Below, one piece after another: positions 1 through 11,359 of a stretch of DNA of 64,000 nt (position 1 is the first letter of the stretch; the number at the start of each line of letters is the position of its first letter). Made by a program: the position numbers and the translations under genes. The DNA lies in assembly GCA_019925795.1 (NCBI GenBank), contig CM034300.1, forward strand, positions 70,163,021-70,227,020, written 5' to 3'. Below the pieces are notes generated by a model that made no database searches, was not told the origin of the DNA, and saw nothing but the letters and a program-made list of their open reading frames with translations. The stretch is from Dendrobium chrysotoxum (lineage: Eukaryota > Streptophyta > Magnoliopsida > Asparagales > Orchidaceae).

Positions 1-2339
1 TGATACCTACTTGCAAGCCAACCCTCATGTGTATCAACTTCTTTTATTTGTAAGAGGGCAATATAATTGTCCATGTGAGTGATATGTGCATCGATCATTA
101 TCATTTTTATATGACTTGCATAATCTTCATTTGGATGTATATGAATGATCATGATTTTTGACAACTCCACTTTGATCTTACATTTGCCAAGTTAAGGTTA
201 AGTCCTTTGTCATTATGAGTTCAATTCCCTGTAGTCATAAATTCAAGCTCAGCTCATTGAAGTCAATTTGCAAGCTTGCAAATCTTCATCATCTTATTCA
301 AGTCAAGTTCATGTCCTTATATTTAGTTCAAATTCCAATCCTCCACCGTCCAAATCAACTTTAAGTCCTTGTTCAATTCGAGTTCAGTTCATGTAATGTT
401 CAAATTAGATCCAAGTCCAGGTTCTTTCTTTTCATTCAAGTTATGGTTCAAGCTCAAGTTCTTATTTCAATTTCGTTCATTTAAGTTCAAGCTTTTGTTA
501 TTAGTCATTTGTGTTATGTCCAGAAGTCCAAGTACGAGTCCCCTATAGTAAAATTTTGCAAGTTCAAACTTGTATTTCATTGAAGTCCCCTGTTGTCCAA
601 ATTTTGTTCAAGTCCCTTGCGTCTTCAGATGAAATTTCAGCAGTCTCCCGACGTCTCCCCTGTTTAGGGGAAAAACCAAGAGGCAGGCTTCCCCTCCACG
701 CCACGGGGCGCTTCAGGTAGATGTCCGTAGACATCGCGGTGGCATTTTTCTTCAATCCCCACTATGTTACATGAGCACTTAGGGGTCTCGGGCACCTGTT
801 GAAAAGACATCAATGATTTCCCCATGTGTGGGTACTTATTTTTTTGGTCCCCCTCATGCTACGTGAGCGCTCTGGGGATTACCCATCTCCTTGCAAGCGT
901 CGTATCGGTTTCCCTCCCTACTACGCTACGTGAGCGCATAAGGGGTTTACCGTCTCATCGCTAGCGTCGAAAACGGGGTTTAAGTTAAGGAGGTTATACC
1001 TTGGTGGTCGGCGAGGTGACGATGTTGGCTCGTCGATCGAGGCAAGGGAGAAGAGTCTCTTTGTATTTTTTTATTAATTTTAATTAATTTTAATTAATGA
1101 TTATAAATCATAATTAAATATAATTACAATAATTAATTACAATTAATTTAGTTAATTATAATTAATTAATAATAATAATTAACTATAATTAAAGATAATT
1201 AATTATAATTCATAATAATTAATTATAATTAATGATTAATAATAATAATAATAATTAAATATAATTAAAGTAATTAATCACAATCAATTTCAATTAATTA
1301 TAGCTAATAATAATTAACTATAATTAAAGATAATTAATTATAATTAATTTCAATTAATTATAATTAATGATTATTAATAATAATTAAAGATAATTAAAAT
1401 AATTAATTTTAATTAATTCTAATTAAGTATAATTAATGATTATTAATAATAATTAAATATAATTAAAATAATTAATTATAATTACTTTTTAATTAATTAC
1501 ATTTAATGATCATTAATAACAATCAAATATAATTAAGAATAATTAATTTTAATTAATTAGAAAAGTATGATTTGAATAGGATTAGAGTAGGATTAATACG
1601 AGATTAGAGTAGGATTAGGGCAGAATTTGAACAGGATTAATAAAATCATGATAAACAGAGAGTTAAACTCTCTGATTCCTTCTGTTTGCAGTAACTTATA
1701 GTTCGACAGATTTGCGGGATTTGACCGAAGAAGCGATCGGAAGGGAGAAAGTTACCTTTAAAGCGAGAGAGCTCCCAATCATAGTTTCCGATCAAAGTGT
1801 TGCAACCTCCGATCCGAACAAGAGGGAACGTCTACGGAGGAGCGGAGTCGGGCACGGGAGTCATGAGAGGGGCGACGGCTCAGGTAAGGAGAACTTCTCT
1901 GGATTAAGGAAATCGGGAGGTGGAGGCGTCGGGCAGGAGACCGAGCAAGGCTAGGTGGAGTTCGGCTACGGTTGAGGTGAGCCGCAAAAGAGGGATTTTG
2001 CGTGTAGATCGGCGGGTCTAGGGCTTGCGACTCTTCTGCAAGGAGGCGGGTAAGGCTTGCGAAGTAGTCGGGAAGGAGTCGTGGTTAGAGTTTGCGTGGG
2101 AGGAAAACAACGGCCTAATGTCCTCGTCCCTTCTCCTTTTAACGTCACTGAAGAGCGGGGTAGAGGCTAGCTACGCACGTAAGGATGTGACTATTCGGCG
2201 TCAACTTGCACAGGGAATGATTATTGTAGCTGCGGTTGGGTTTCGGCAGAGATACGGGGTGGCTTTGGCAGAGCACAGGTAATAATTTTAAGCATATTAT
2301 ATAATTTTTTTTTCTTTGGCTGTATGGTTGAGGTCAACA
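1..2339 (-). mobile_element. Giant LTR copy A (Tat/Ogre-like), cut by window start
   Basis: This is the 5' part of a giant LTR read on the minus strand. Its outer end is the TGTTGACC terminus, seen as GGTCAACA at 2332-2339 on plus. Reading leftward it shows the family order: TATA-like TTAAAA near 2137-2142, a purine-rich segment (1700-2270), an AT-rich TAATTA block (1060-1560), hairpin units (about 681-945), the CCCCTGTTTAGGGG inverted repeat near 655-672, and the degenerate ACTTGA-rich tract (about 180-600). The same order occurs in copies B, C and E. The 3' part lies left of the window, so it cannot be said whether this is a solo LTR or part of a full element. The predicted target duplication is CATTT (2340-2344). 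Confidence 0.82.
1060..1560. repeat. AT-rich TAATTA tract inside giant LTR A
   Basis: About 500 bp built almost only from AATTAATTA/TAATAAT words. The same block sits at the same relative place in copy C (16010-16420). Confidence 0.9.
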
Positions 2340-3969
2340 CATTTCTAGTATTCGAAGAAAAAATGATACCTTTCAAAAATATTTATGACTAAAAAAATTT
2401 CGAACTCCCAAAATAATTTCCTGATATCAAGTTTGCTTGCAACCATTTTTTTTTTAAACAAAAGAAATGTCATATACTTAAGGAAATAGGGTTTCCAAGG
2501 TGCAAACTAGCAAAACTCTCTTGTGGATATTTTATAGACATCTAATGATGAAAAAGCTTCTAAGATAATTCTCATTATCATCATTTGATTGGCAAGCTTA
2601 TCTATATGACTATCACTTAATCTAATTGATGGTGGTAGATAGCCTTTTGGGGAGATTAATGGCTAGAAAAGGTTGTGGATCTTTAGTTTGATATTTAGAG
2701 AAGTGTTTTGGAGTTTATGATGGAATGATGAGAGCTATATTAGTAGAAATGTTAAGACTAGTTTGGGCTGATTTGAAATATCACTTTAGAGAATGACCTT
2801 TATGCAAGATAAATGGTAGTAAACAATGGTAGAAAGTTAGCTTAGGATGTGAAGTGATCTACAGTTGATGGCAGAGTTTGGTGGAATTTAAGAGGATGTT
2901 GAAGTGTCAGGAATAAGATTAGGATCAAGTGTTCCCTATTTAGGCTGATGGCTATATGAAAGTATTTAGAAGGGTTTTATAATTTTGGTTACTAGTTTAT
3001 TAGTCATAAAAGAAGCTTATGAAGTGAAAAAAGAGTTGTGAATAGTTTAGAGTAGATATTTAAGATCATTTATAAGTAATATAAAAGAAATAAAGACAAC
3101 TACATAATCTTACCAAAGAAAGGCATATACTTAATAGCCACCAAAAGCATCAAGCAAATGAAGAGCACTTCTTCACAAAGTTATTTCACTTCAAAAACTG
3201 AAAATTTCAATGCATATCAACCCATATTATAAGCATTACAAGACTAACTTTTGGAGAAAAATGAAGAAATAAAACGAATGAAAGAGGGGGTTGGTGGGCA
3301 TTAAAGAAGAGTTCCAACTACCCCTTTTTAATGCCTCGTCTCTACCTAAGCATTTCATGGCTAACCATACAAGCTTCTAGATAAAAATAAAATATAAATT
3401 ATATTTAAAACGATGGGCTCTTTTTTGGGCTTTTGACATAGTTGTTGTAATTGGGCTTTTCCTTGGGCTTTGGTCTTAAGCTCTTGTAATTGAGCTTTTA
3501 GCTAAATTGTCTTCATCCACATGATGTGCTACATCATTAATATTTCATTTGTTGTTGGTGTGGTAAGCATCATATGCAAAACACAAAAAAGAAACGTTGG
3601 TATACTGTATGAAAGATTTCAAAACATTAAGAAGACTATTAAATAAATCTGATTTATTGAAAAGACAACCATTTAAAAATTGAAGTTATTGGATCCATTG
3701 AAGATCATAAGCCTACTTTACGATATTGCATTTTGTGGGAGAGAATATTATTTTGTGGAATGTTAAAAAAGCAAATTGTTAAATGCAAGGTTAGAATCAT
3801 ATTTTACCTACAAAATGATGTGAATCACAAAAATTAACATATAATTTTTTGCCTCCTTGTTGGTTAACTTATGATTCTTAGTATTTTAATCAGGCAACAT
3901 ACATATTTCTATCAACCCTAATTTTAAATGAAAGAACAAAATATATTGAAATTAATTTTGAATTGTTTA
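2340..3969. other. Unannotated stretch, old degraded DNA
   Basis: No open reading frame of note and no recognised repeat signature. By position it lies in the 3'-most fructokinase intron or beyond the gene. I looked for the missing last fructokinase exon (the conserved C-terminal segment around GALTV and RGAIPALPT) on the minus strand and did not see it. Confidence 0.4.
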
Positions 3970-4350
3970 TAAGAGTAAATTATTGAGATGAGGATGCACA
4001 GATGGATAAGTGGCCTTACACTTAAAGACAAAATATGATACGGGTATGTCCATGAAAAGGTTGGAGTAGCTATAGTGGAAGACAAGATTAGAGTGAGTCG
4101 TCTTAAGATGATTTGGTCATATAAAACGTCAGTCTTCCAATGACCCTGTTAGGAGAGTAGATGTATTATATCTAGCCTATGTTAAGAAAGATAGAGGCAG
4201 ACCTAAAAAGGCTTGGTTAGAAAATATTAAAAATGACCTTTTTAGATTTAAATAAAAATTTGACTCTTAATAAGACATAATGGAGAAAAATGATTCATGT
4301 AGCCGATCCCATATAGTGGGATAAAGATTTGTTGTTGTTGTTGTTGTTAT
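3970..4350 (+). mobile_element. RTE-clade LINE 3' end (fragment 1)
   Basis: Translation with frameshifts gives the C-terminal tail typical of plant RTE LINE ORFs: MHRWISGLTLKDKI, then VGVAIVEDKIR, a WFGH-like segment, a GRPKK-like segment (AGACCTAAAAAGG), and a final HVADPI-like end. It stops with TGGGATAAAG and a (GTT)n tail at about 4328-4350, as RTE elements do. Several stops and frameshifts show it is dead. The 5' end is not defined. Confidence 0.78.
4328..4350 (+). repeat. (GTT)n tail of RTE LINE
   Basis: A short trinucleotide run directly after the RTE 3' end. RTE LINEs end in short tandem repeats rather than poly(A). Confidence 0.8.
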
Positions 4351-4689
4351 TGTTCATCTTTTGTATTTATCAACATAGAGCTACTATATTATAGTCAAAG
4401 ATATTAGGTTGCTTTATCTTAAACAATCTGAAACCTCATTTCCAAAATATATAAAAATAAATCTTGTTATTACAAGTGGCGTCTCTCAATTATTATTAAC
4501 AAAATAAAAGCTGTAAAGTTGTCCTTCAAAAGTTGACTATTATTATTCAATTTTTCAAGTTCTATTCATAACATGCCAAAAGAGTTTTGAAGCACTGGTA
4601 ACTTGAACAATAAAACTAGTTGCAAATTTGCAATTCATATTCTCATATGAAAATTTTAAGTCTTACAAGAGCTCAAGTATCGGGGATGT

Positions 4690-5060
4690 AAAAGGTTGAG
4701 GATCACAAAAAATAATAATATTTAGAAAATGGTTAAATATAGAAATAAAGGATTACGGAATATTTAGAGAGATGATGAAAGTAGCATTCATTGAAGATAA
4801 GATGGCGACAAAAAGACTAACGTGGTTTGGACATGAAACAACGAAGGGTAAAAATTTACTAATAATTTGGTTAGATAAATTTAGTATTGAAGGATTAGGA
4901 AGAGAAAGAAGTATACCAAATATAACATGGATAAAAGTAATGCAAAAAGATTTGTGCAAACTAAGTTTAATGCATCCTGAAACTCTTAGCAAGAGCAAAT
5001 AAAGGAGGATTCATAAAGCTATGCCCAAATAATTGGGATAAGAATAATGATGATGATCAA
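4690..5060 (+). mobile_element. RTE-clade LINE 3' end (fragment 2)
   Basis: A second RTE tail on the same strand, about 350 bp after the first. The frame at 4772-5002 reads VAFIEDKMATKRLTWFGHE, then GLGRERSIPNITWIKVMQKDL, matching the conserved EDKM..RLRWFGH..GRGRPKKTW..V..DL pattern. It continues past a stop as RRIHKA and ends TTGGGATAAG followed by a GAT-rich tail. It is more diverged from fragment 1 than a simple duplication would give, so it is probably an independent insertion. Confidence 0.75.
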
Positions 5061-5763
5061 ATATTCAGAATTGCACTGACCCAATAACAATTTGGAACCG
5101 AAACTGAACCAATGTGTACTGAATTTAATCCAAACATGCACACATGCACTACAAACATTCAAATGTATGCATATATTTAAATGCATGAATGATCATCATG
5201 CATGTATAAATACAATGGAGGCGTATTCAGTTTTCATGTGGTTCTGTCTGAATTTTGTTAAACTGAACAGAAAAAGAAAATTTTCACTCACAAAACAAAG
5301 AAATGTAACAGAAAATAGCCCGTCCAAACTGAAAAAATTCACATAGCTTAGATTCGTAATAAGCCAACAAAGTCACAAAAAACTTAGTTGTTTTGATTGT
5401 CTTAGATCATACTCATTCTTGCGTTCTTTTGCTTGATCACAATAAAATTGTCTTGTACGTCAGGATCTAACTACGTGCTGGCATCAATTAGCTTTGAGAT
5501 TCACAAACAATATTATAAAAATACAACAAATTCCATCGATTATTCAAGTTAAAAGTTTCCCTAAAGTTTTAAACCTCGGCATCATTTCCACCAGTAGGTT
5601 TAAGTTTTGTATCAAAATTTAAAAGAGATTATATGAAGTTGCAATATTTAATACTGTTATAAGTTATAACAAAAGGTAGCCTTGTTGTGCTAAAATGTGC
5701 TAAAATCTTCCTGGAACCATATTTGTGGACTCATGGCAGGGTCTGGGCCATATTCGCTTGTTT
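5061..5763. other. Unannotated stretch between RTE fragment and solo LTR B
   Basis: AT-rich sequence without a supported gene. The short frame 5092-5346 has no recognisable domain. Confidence 0.4.
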
Positions 5764-5979
5764 GAAAGTGTTGACCTATACACTACAGCCAAGAGAGAGC
5801 AGACAAAAAATATAGAGAAAGCTTAAAATAATCACCCGTGCGTGAAGCCCATACCGAAATCCAGCACAAATCTCGTCGAATCCCGTTGCAACTACAGTAA
5901 TCATCGCTCTGCAACGGCGCCGAGCTACAATGACCCATCCCACGCGCGATCAGCCTCGGTTCTTCTCCCTGTTCGCATC

Positions 5980-5986
5980 TATAAAA
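5980..5986 (+). promoter_or_regulatory. Candidate TATA box of LTR B
   Basis: TATAAAA lies 211 bp from the LTR start. Copies C and A have TTTAAAA and TTAAAA at a similar distance (about 175 and 200 bp) in the same orientation. If used, U3 would be only about 200 bp. Confidence 0.5.
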
Positions 5987-6649
5987 CACACAACGCACAG
6001 GCTTCTTCCCACTTCTGATCTCCGAACTCCTCAGCTCTTCCTCCCTCTCGATCGCAAGCCTTCTCACACGCAAAACTCCCGCTCTTCTTCCTCCACTCCA
6101 GTCACAAGCACAAACCGGAACTCCACCTCTCATCTCCACGACCGTAGCCTCCTCCCCTCTCCGCGAAATCCCGATCCCCTTGCTTCTTTCGGTCCAGAGG
6201 AAGAAAAAGAGAGAGAGAGAGAGAGAAAGAGAGGAGTCCTCCTTACCCGAGCCGTCGCCCCTCTCGCGACTTCCGTGCCCGACCCCGCTCTTCCTCTCTC
6301 GCTGCCTTCGACTCCTTCGCCTCTTCCCTTTCGCAAAACATCCCACTACCTCCTTCGGCTAAATCCCGACGTCCCTCTTTTCCAGACCCGACGGCAAGCT
6401 CTGCCTCCTAGCTTCGCAAACCCAGGTCTCCTGTAGCCCTATCCGACCAAGTTCTCTGGCCGAATCCCATCTGACGCTTGCTACTCGACCGTCTATAGTT
6501 AAATTAGGTATATATGTTGTGTTATTTTAGTTATTAGTTGTATCAATTGTAATATAGTTATTATTATTGTTATATTTAGTTAAATTAGCTATATTTTATT
6601 ATAGGTTTTTTTTTTGTCATTGTATTAACTGTATGTCATTTTAATTATT

Positions 6650-6652
<3 letters not shown>

Positions 6653-6691
<39 letters not shown>
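6653..6691. repeat. (TA)n microsatellite
   Basis: A run of about 19 TA units inside LTR B. Confidence 0.97.
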
Positions 6692-6696
<5 letters not shown>

Positions 6697-6894
6697 AGAG
6701 AAAATACTAAAAAAAAAATAGAGACAAGAAAAGTTTCAAAAAAAAAAGAGAGAAAGAAAAATGCAAGAAATGCTCTTCCCTTGCCTCGATCCTCGTGCCA
6801 CGAACCACCGCCGGTCGCCAAGGTATAACCCTCCAACCCTAAAACTCCGAGAGCCCGCCTTGAGGCTCGCAGCCTGACAAAACGACCACCTATA

Positions 6895-7339
6895 CACGCT
6901 TTTCCTAGCGTGGTGGGAGGAAGTACGTCGCGAGGCTTGCAACGAATCGGGTAATCACTTCGAGAACTCATTTCGTCGTTCGCGACGCACCGGCAAACCA
7001 CCTATACACGCTTTTCGTAGCGTGGTGGGAAGGGAACCCGGTGCGGCGCCTACGACGAAGTGGGTGATCACCTAAAATCTCTTTTTCGGCATTCGCGGCG
7101 CACCGGCAAACCGCCTATACACTCTTTTCGTAGCGTGGTGGGATGGAAACCCGGTGCGGCGCCTATGGCGAGGAGGGGATATTCATAAGTACCCGCTCGC
7201 GGGGAAATAACTGTATTTTTCAAACAGGTGCTGTCGAAGACCCATACACGTTTTTCGTAGCGTTGTGGGAATTGAAGATTTTACACGGCCGCGGTGTCCT
7301 CGAAAGAGGGCACCTACCATACACGCTTTTCTTAGCGTG
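6895..7339 (+). repeat. Hairpin-unit array in LTR B
   Basis: Five units of one 18-nt hairpin pattern at 6895-6912, 7007-7024, 7120-7137, 7247-7264 and 7322-7339. The pattern is CACGCT, a 6-nt loop such as TTTCGT, then AGCGTG. Each is followed by GTGGGA and preceded by CTATA or CATA. Units 3 and 4 carry mismatches. Between units, segments such as CGGTGCGGCGCCTA recur. Copies C and E have the same array with different stem bases. Confidence 0.85.
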
Positions 7340-7439
7340 GTGGGAAAGGCCCAGTTTTCCATAGTTTCCCCTAAACGGGGGAGATGCCGGAATGCTGCCG
7401 AAATTTCGGGTGAACAGAAGACCGCACTTGGACAATATT

Positions 7440-8060
7440 TGGATAGCATGAGACTTTACTTGAACCTGATTTGAACGTCAAATGAGCAAGACTTGTACTC
7501 AAACCTGGTTCCACTCAAAACATAAATAAACTCAAATATAAATGAAATCAAACATGAATTTGGACTCGCCGGCAGAGGACTTGATGCAAGAGAACATTGA
7601 ACTTGAATTGAACCATGAACTGAATGTGAACAAATACAAAGAAATTGAATCAAATTCAACCAAGAAGAACCCGAGTTTGAACTCAAGCATGAATTGAATA
7701 TAGAACTTAAACCTTTAAGAAAGATTTCAGGAGACTTGAACAAGACATAAGCTGCAAAGAACTCAAGTTGAGCTTGGACTTGGTTGAACTTGCAAAGGAC
7801 AACAGAGGACCTGAACTCCAGTGAACATTACAGGGGACTTTGTTTGGACTTGGACTTGCATTCGGATACAAAATGACTTGAAAATGATAAAGAACGACAA
7901 AGGGTTTATATTCAAACGAACTAAGTGCAAAAGACTTGGATTTGATTTGAACTTGAATTTATAAGGACTCAATGAACTTGAACAAACTATAAATGACATG
8001 AAGTTGACTTGAATACAATGATGAGGACTCAGAGCAGGAGCTTGTGGACATTGAATTTGA
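7440..8060 (+). repeat. Degenerate ACTTGA-rich tract in LTR B
   Basis: More than 600 bp dominated by words such as GACTTGAAC, CTTGAACT and TTGAATTGAA, with no long open frame. The equivalent tract is at about 180-600 in A, 15040-15400 in C (both as reverse complement) and 52450-52810 in E. Confidence 0.75.
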
Positions 8061-9517
8061 TTAGAGCAACATTAAATGGAACAATGCAGAGAGCTATAAA
8101 GAACTTTGAACATCATTTGCTACAACATGAGGTCTTTAATGAATGATACAATTCATTCATGAGGAAGATACCAATCCAAATGCGACTAGGACTTGTGGAC
8201 TTCAATATAACTTGCAGCATACCTACAAGCAAGGATCTAATTTGAAGGGATTACAAGAAAACAAGCTCAAGTACTTAGTCTAGCGCGCATTCAAATGATT
8301 ATCAAATGGATAAACAAGGGACTCATATATTTCAACTTAGCATATTTATAATTGATTCATACATCTATCCCAGTCATGTAGGTGGGTGCTTTGAAGTAAT
8401 TATAATGACTGCAAGGGTGTGAATGCAATGATATGCTTACACTCAATAATACAAGGTCTTCAATGGATAGTAGAGATTCACAATTTCAGTTGGGAGATAA
8501 ATGTAATTCAATAACCTCATGCGAGCAATGATGATTGTCATGTGATGAATCTGAAAGGATCCTTGTAAGATAAAAAAGAGTGTAACAAACGCAATGACAT
8601 TCCCAAGGAAAGCAAAGGAGGCCTAGAAGTAGTCCCTTCGTCATTAATGCAGACTAATGTGCATGTGAGGGCATAATAGTCCACATGTGAATGAGAGTAA
8701 TGCATATGCTACACGACACTTGATTTGTATATGATCAACAAGACATTTGCAGCGTTCATATCAATCAATCAACGAGTTTGTATGTTAAAGATCAGAGGTC
8801 TTGATGAAGAGAACTATTAGTAGAGGCAACGAATGCTATGACGCTATTACAATCAATCATCCATCAATGTTGAATAGATACATCAATCCCTTGCGAGCAA
8901 AGGGTGATCGATTGATGATGTATGTAAATGCCTACAAGCCATTGAAAAGGACTCCTTGTGCATTCTATATGTCATCTACCTGGAAAATATAAAAGAGAAA
9001 GGTGGTAGATATGAGCTCCTATAAGTTGTTATAGAAGACCCGTTATACACTCAACCTATTGTCCACAAGCAAAACACAAAATGAATATATCTACCTACAG
9101 GAGTAGTGGATGTATTATGGAGATCAAAACTACAACAAAATGCATGAGGAATGCAGTGAATGTAAGCTTCTACGAGCTTCTACCTAAAGCAGGAGATTCG
9201 TTAGTGTACTACAACCTACCTGCGTAAATCATGCAAGTAGTGCACGACAGTCGGCCTGTACAAAGCAGCAAACAACTCAGTCTAGAAGCTGTTGCAACAC
9301 GCCACCGGATCTGCAACCTTCGTACAAGCAGACAGAAGGTGTTTACAAGCTTCAACTCTACGCCACCGGATCCGCAACTTTCATGCAAGCGGACAGAAGG
9401 CGTGTACAAATATTCCAAGAATACCCCCGCACATGCACCATAACATGTATACACATAGGTACACATAAGAGGATATACTGAATACCCGCATGGGCCCCGG
9501 CGAGCGTGTTATTGGTA

Positions 9518-9530
9518 CACACGTGACGTT
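9518..9530 (+). promoter_or_regulatory. G-box/bZIP-like site in LTR B
   Basis: CACACGTGACGTT combines the CACGTG palindrome with a TGACG core, both known plant bZIP targets. It is conserved in C (near 13800 and 13950) and E (near 54303 and 54450). In the older copy D the core has decayed to CACATAACGTC (near 42786). Confidence 0.5.
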
Positions 9531-10723
9531 TAGGAATGCTGCGCGGGTAAATAAGTGAATTCAAGTTCGAGCCCGATCCTTCTATTCAGAAAGATAGGAG
9601 TTGACACGACTCGAACTATTAAATAAATATACGGTCGCTAGGTCGACCGAGATATTTGTTTCATGCATTCATATTAGGCCTTCAAGACCTATAACCAAGA
9701 GAATTCACCAATAAAGCTGCAAAGCCTACGAAACCCGATCCTCTATCGACCAGTAGATAGAGTCGACAGGGTCCAATCAATAAAATGTAAATGAGCTCAT
9801 GCACCCTGATGATGGCCGTGTTGAATGCAAATCTCAACCGGAGGGGTCCACACAAATATTTTCAAATGCCTCCCAAATTCCATTAAAATCCAAAACTCCA
9901 TGAAATTTCCCAAGATCTCAAAATTCTAAGATATTTAAAATTGAAATCCACCATTCAATCATTTAAAGCATAATACATCCACCCTCCGCAACATTTTGCC
10001 GAGGTGGACAAATATGAAAAATACTTCAGCTCACATAGAGCTAATGCCTAGTCGAAAATATCACTAGGATCCATTCTCAAAAAATCTCCTGCCAGCAAGG
10101 ACGTGGTACGAGTCCTCTAACCGGCAGTTTCGCCGCCAAATGGCACTGCAGGATAAACGGTTATGACTCGGGGCCCTCTGAACCAGGTGGTCGCCGCCAA
10201 ATGGCACCATTATATTATGGTTATGGCCAGAGCCCGTATGCTCCCCAATGGCATCAAATCCTTGAGATATGAATCAATAGGATATGATCGATAGGGCACA
10301 AAGCCCTCTGTTAGCTAAGGTGGATTCAAATTTGTCCCCTTAGGCAAATATTCACCCCAGGTCTACAAGGTACCCTTGGAAGAAGCAACCCATGGCTGCC
10401 GACAAGGATCCTTCTGTCAGGTTGGGTCGACTACCTCCTCTGACTAAGTAGACCAGGGACCACGATGGCCCGGGATGACGGAACCATGGGATCTTGATCG
10501 GGTCTATCATCCATTCCCCCACCATCCGCTTTAAGTGCAAGATGGTGCAATTTCCGATTTTAAATATTAAATCTCCCAATCTTCCAAATTCTCAAATAAC
10601 TTCAGATTTTAACATTCCCAACCTATTGCTGCTACTATATGCCAGATAACGTGTATTCTACGTATCTGATTGACGACTAGCCTTAATCGAAAGTTCTCTC
10701 TCATTAGTGGGAGGGGTAATTAA

Positions 10724-10745
10724 CTATAGGGGCTTGCGCCTATAG
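10724..10745 (+). other. Conserved hairpin near LTR 3' end
   Basis: CTATAGG, an 8-nt loop, CCTATAG: a 7-bp stem about 180 bp before the LTR end. It is identical in C (12622-12643), E (55681-55702) and the 3' LTR remnant (56510-56531). A role in RNA folding at the R/U5 end is only a guess. Confidence 0.7.
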
Positions 10746-10932
10746 GAAACCAGAACTCAGATCATAAAGTCCTCGCAAAATGAGGGCGAAATCTCTGGGT
10801 AGTGTCTTATCTACAAACCCATCTGCCTTCCAAAATTTACCCCGGAACTTAGTTCGTTAAAACTCCCCCCTCGAAGAAAGCACAAAAAAGTCGGGCGGAG
10901 GCCGGGGCCGAATTTTCGGAGCCCACAGAAAG

Positions 10933-11242
10933 TAATAATAATGAAGCTAAACAAAACCCCTAAGTCTCAGTGATACGAGGGTACCCATCTTAGGTGCAAG
11001 CTATTTTTTCATCAATTGGAGAATCACTTTCTTCATCATAAAATCATATTATTTGTTCTATAATTCTCTGCATTATCAATCACTCATAATTTCCAGTAAT
11101 CTGTAAAAAATGATATGCAGGGGATGTCTCAACTTCTAGGCTTGTACCATAAAAGCAATCATTGTTAACCACAACACACATAATATCGATGCCAAATGAC
11201 CAATAATGCTGTAAAGTGGAGTGCTAGAATCACCGAACATAC
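10933..11242. other. Fructokinase intron 6, proximal part
   Basis: Between solo LTR B and exon 6. No coding sequence seen. The 5' splice site of exon 6 is at 11242-11241 on minus (GTATGT). Confidence 0.6.
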
Positions 11243-11359
11243 CTTGAGCAAGGAAACATCAGTGGCTAATTGAGACAATAATCCAGCAACAAAAGCATCC
11301 CCAGCCCCAGTGGTATCAACTGGTTCAACCTTCAACCCATGCACTCTACCATTAAAATC
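11243..11359 (-). CDS. FRK: Fructokinase exon 6 (catalytic signature)
   Basis: 39 codons from DFNGRVHGLK to ATDVSLLK, including the DTTGAGDAF signature that carries the catalytic base and anion hole. The acceptor is CTGTAG before 11359 and the donor is GTATGT after 11243. The exon sits between two inverted solo LTRs. Confidence 0.93.

Larger units (their letters stand above)
5764..10932 (+). mobile_element. Solo giant LTR copy B with target duplication
   Basis: A complete LTR of 5,159 bp (5769-10927). It begins TGTTGACC, ends GAGCCCACA, and is flanked by the perfect 5-bp duplication GAAAG (5764-5768 and 10928-10932). No internal region follows, so this is a solo LTR left by LTR-LTR recombination. 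In order it holds a TATA box (5980-5986), a C-rich part, a (TA)n run (about 6653-6691), five hairpin units (6895-7339), the CCCCTAAACGGGGG inverted repeat near 7371, an ACTTGA-rich tract (7440-8060), a G-box motif (9518-9530), a short hairpin (10724-10745) and the GC-rich 3' end. Assignment to the Tat/Ogre group rests on copy E, whose sister LTR is followed by a tRNA-Arg primer site. Confidence 0.93.

Noticed and set aside
5930..6436. 168-codon plus frame and 187-codon minus frame in LTR B
   Set aside because: Low-complexity Ser/Pro/Arg composition, overlapping frames on both strands, and no conserved frame in copies A or C. It is LTR leader sequence.
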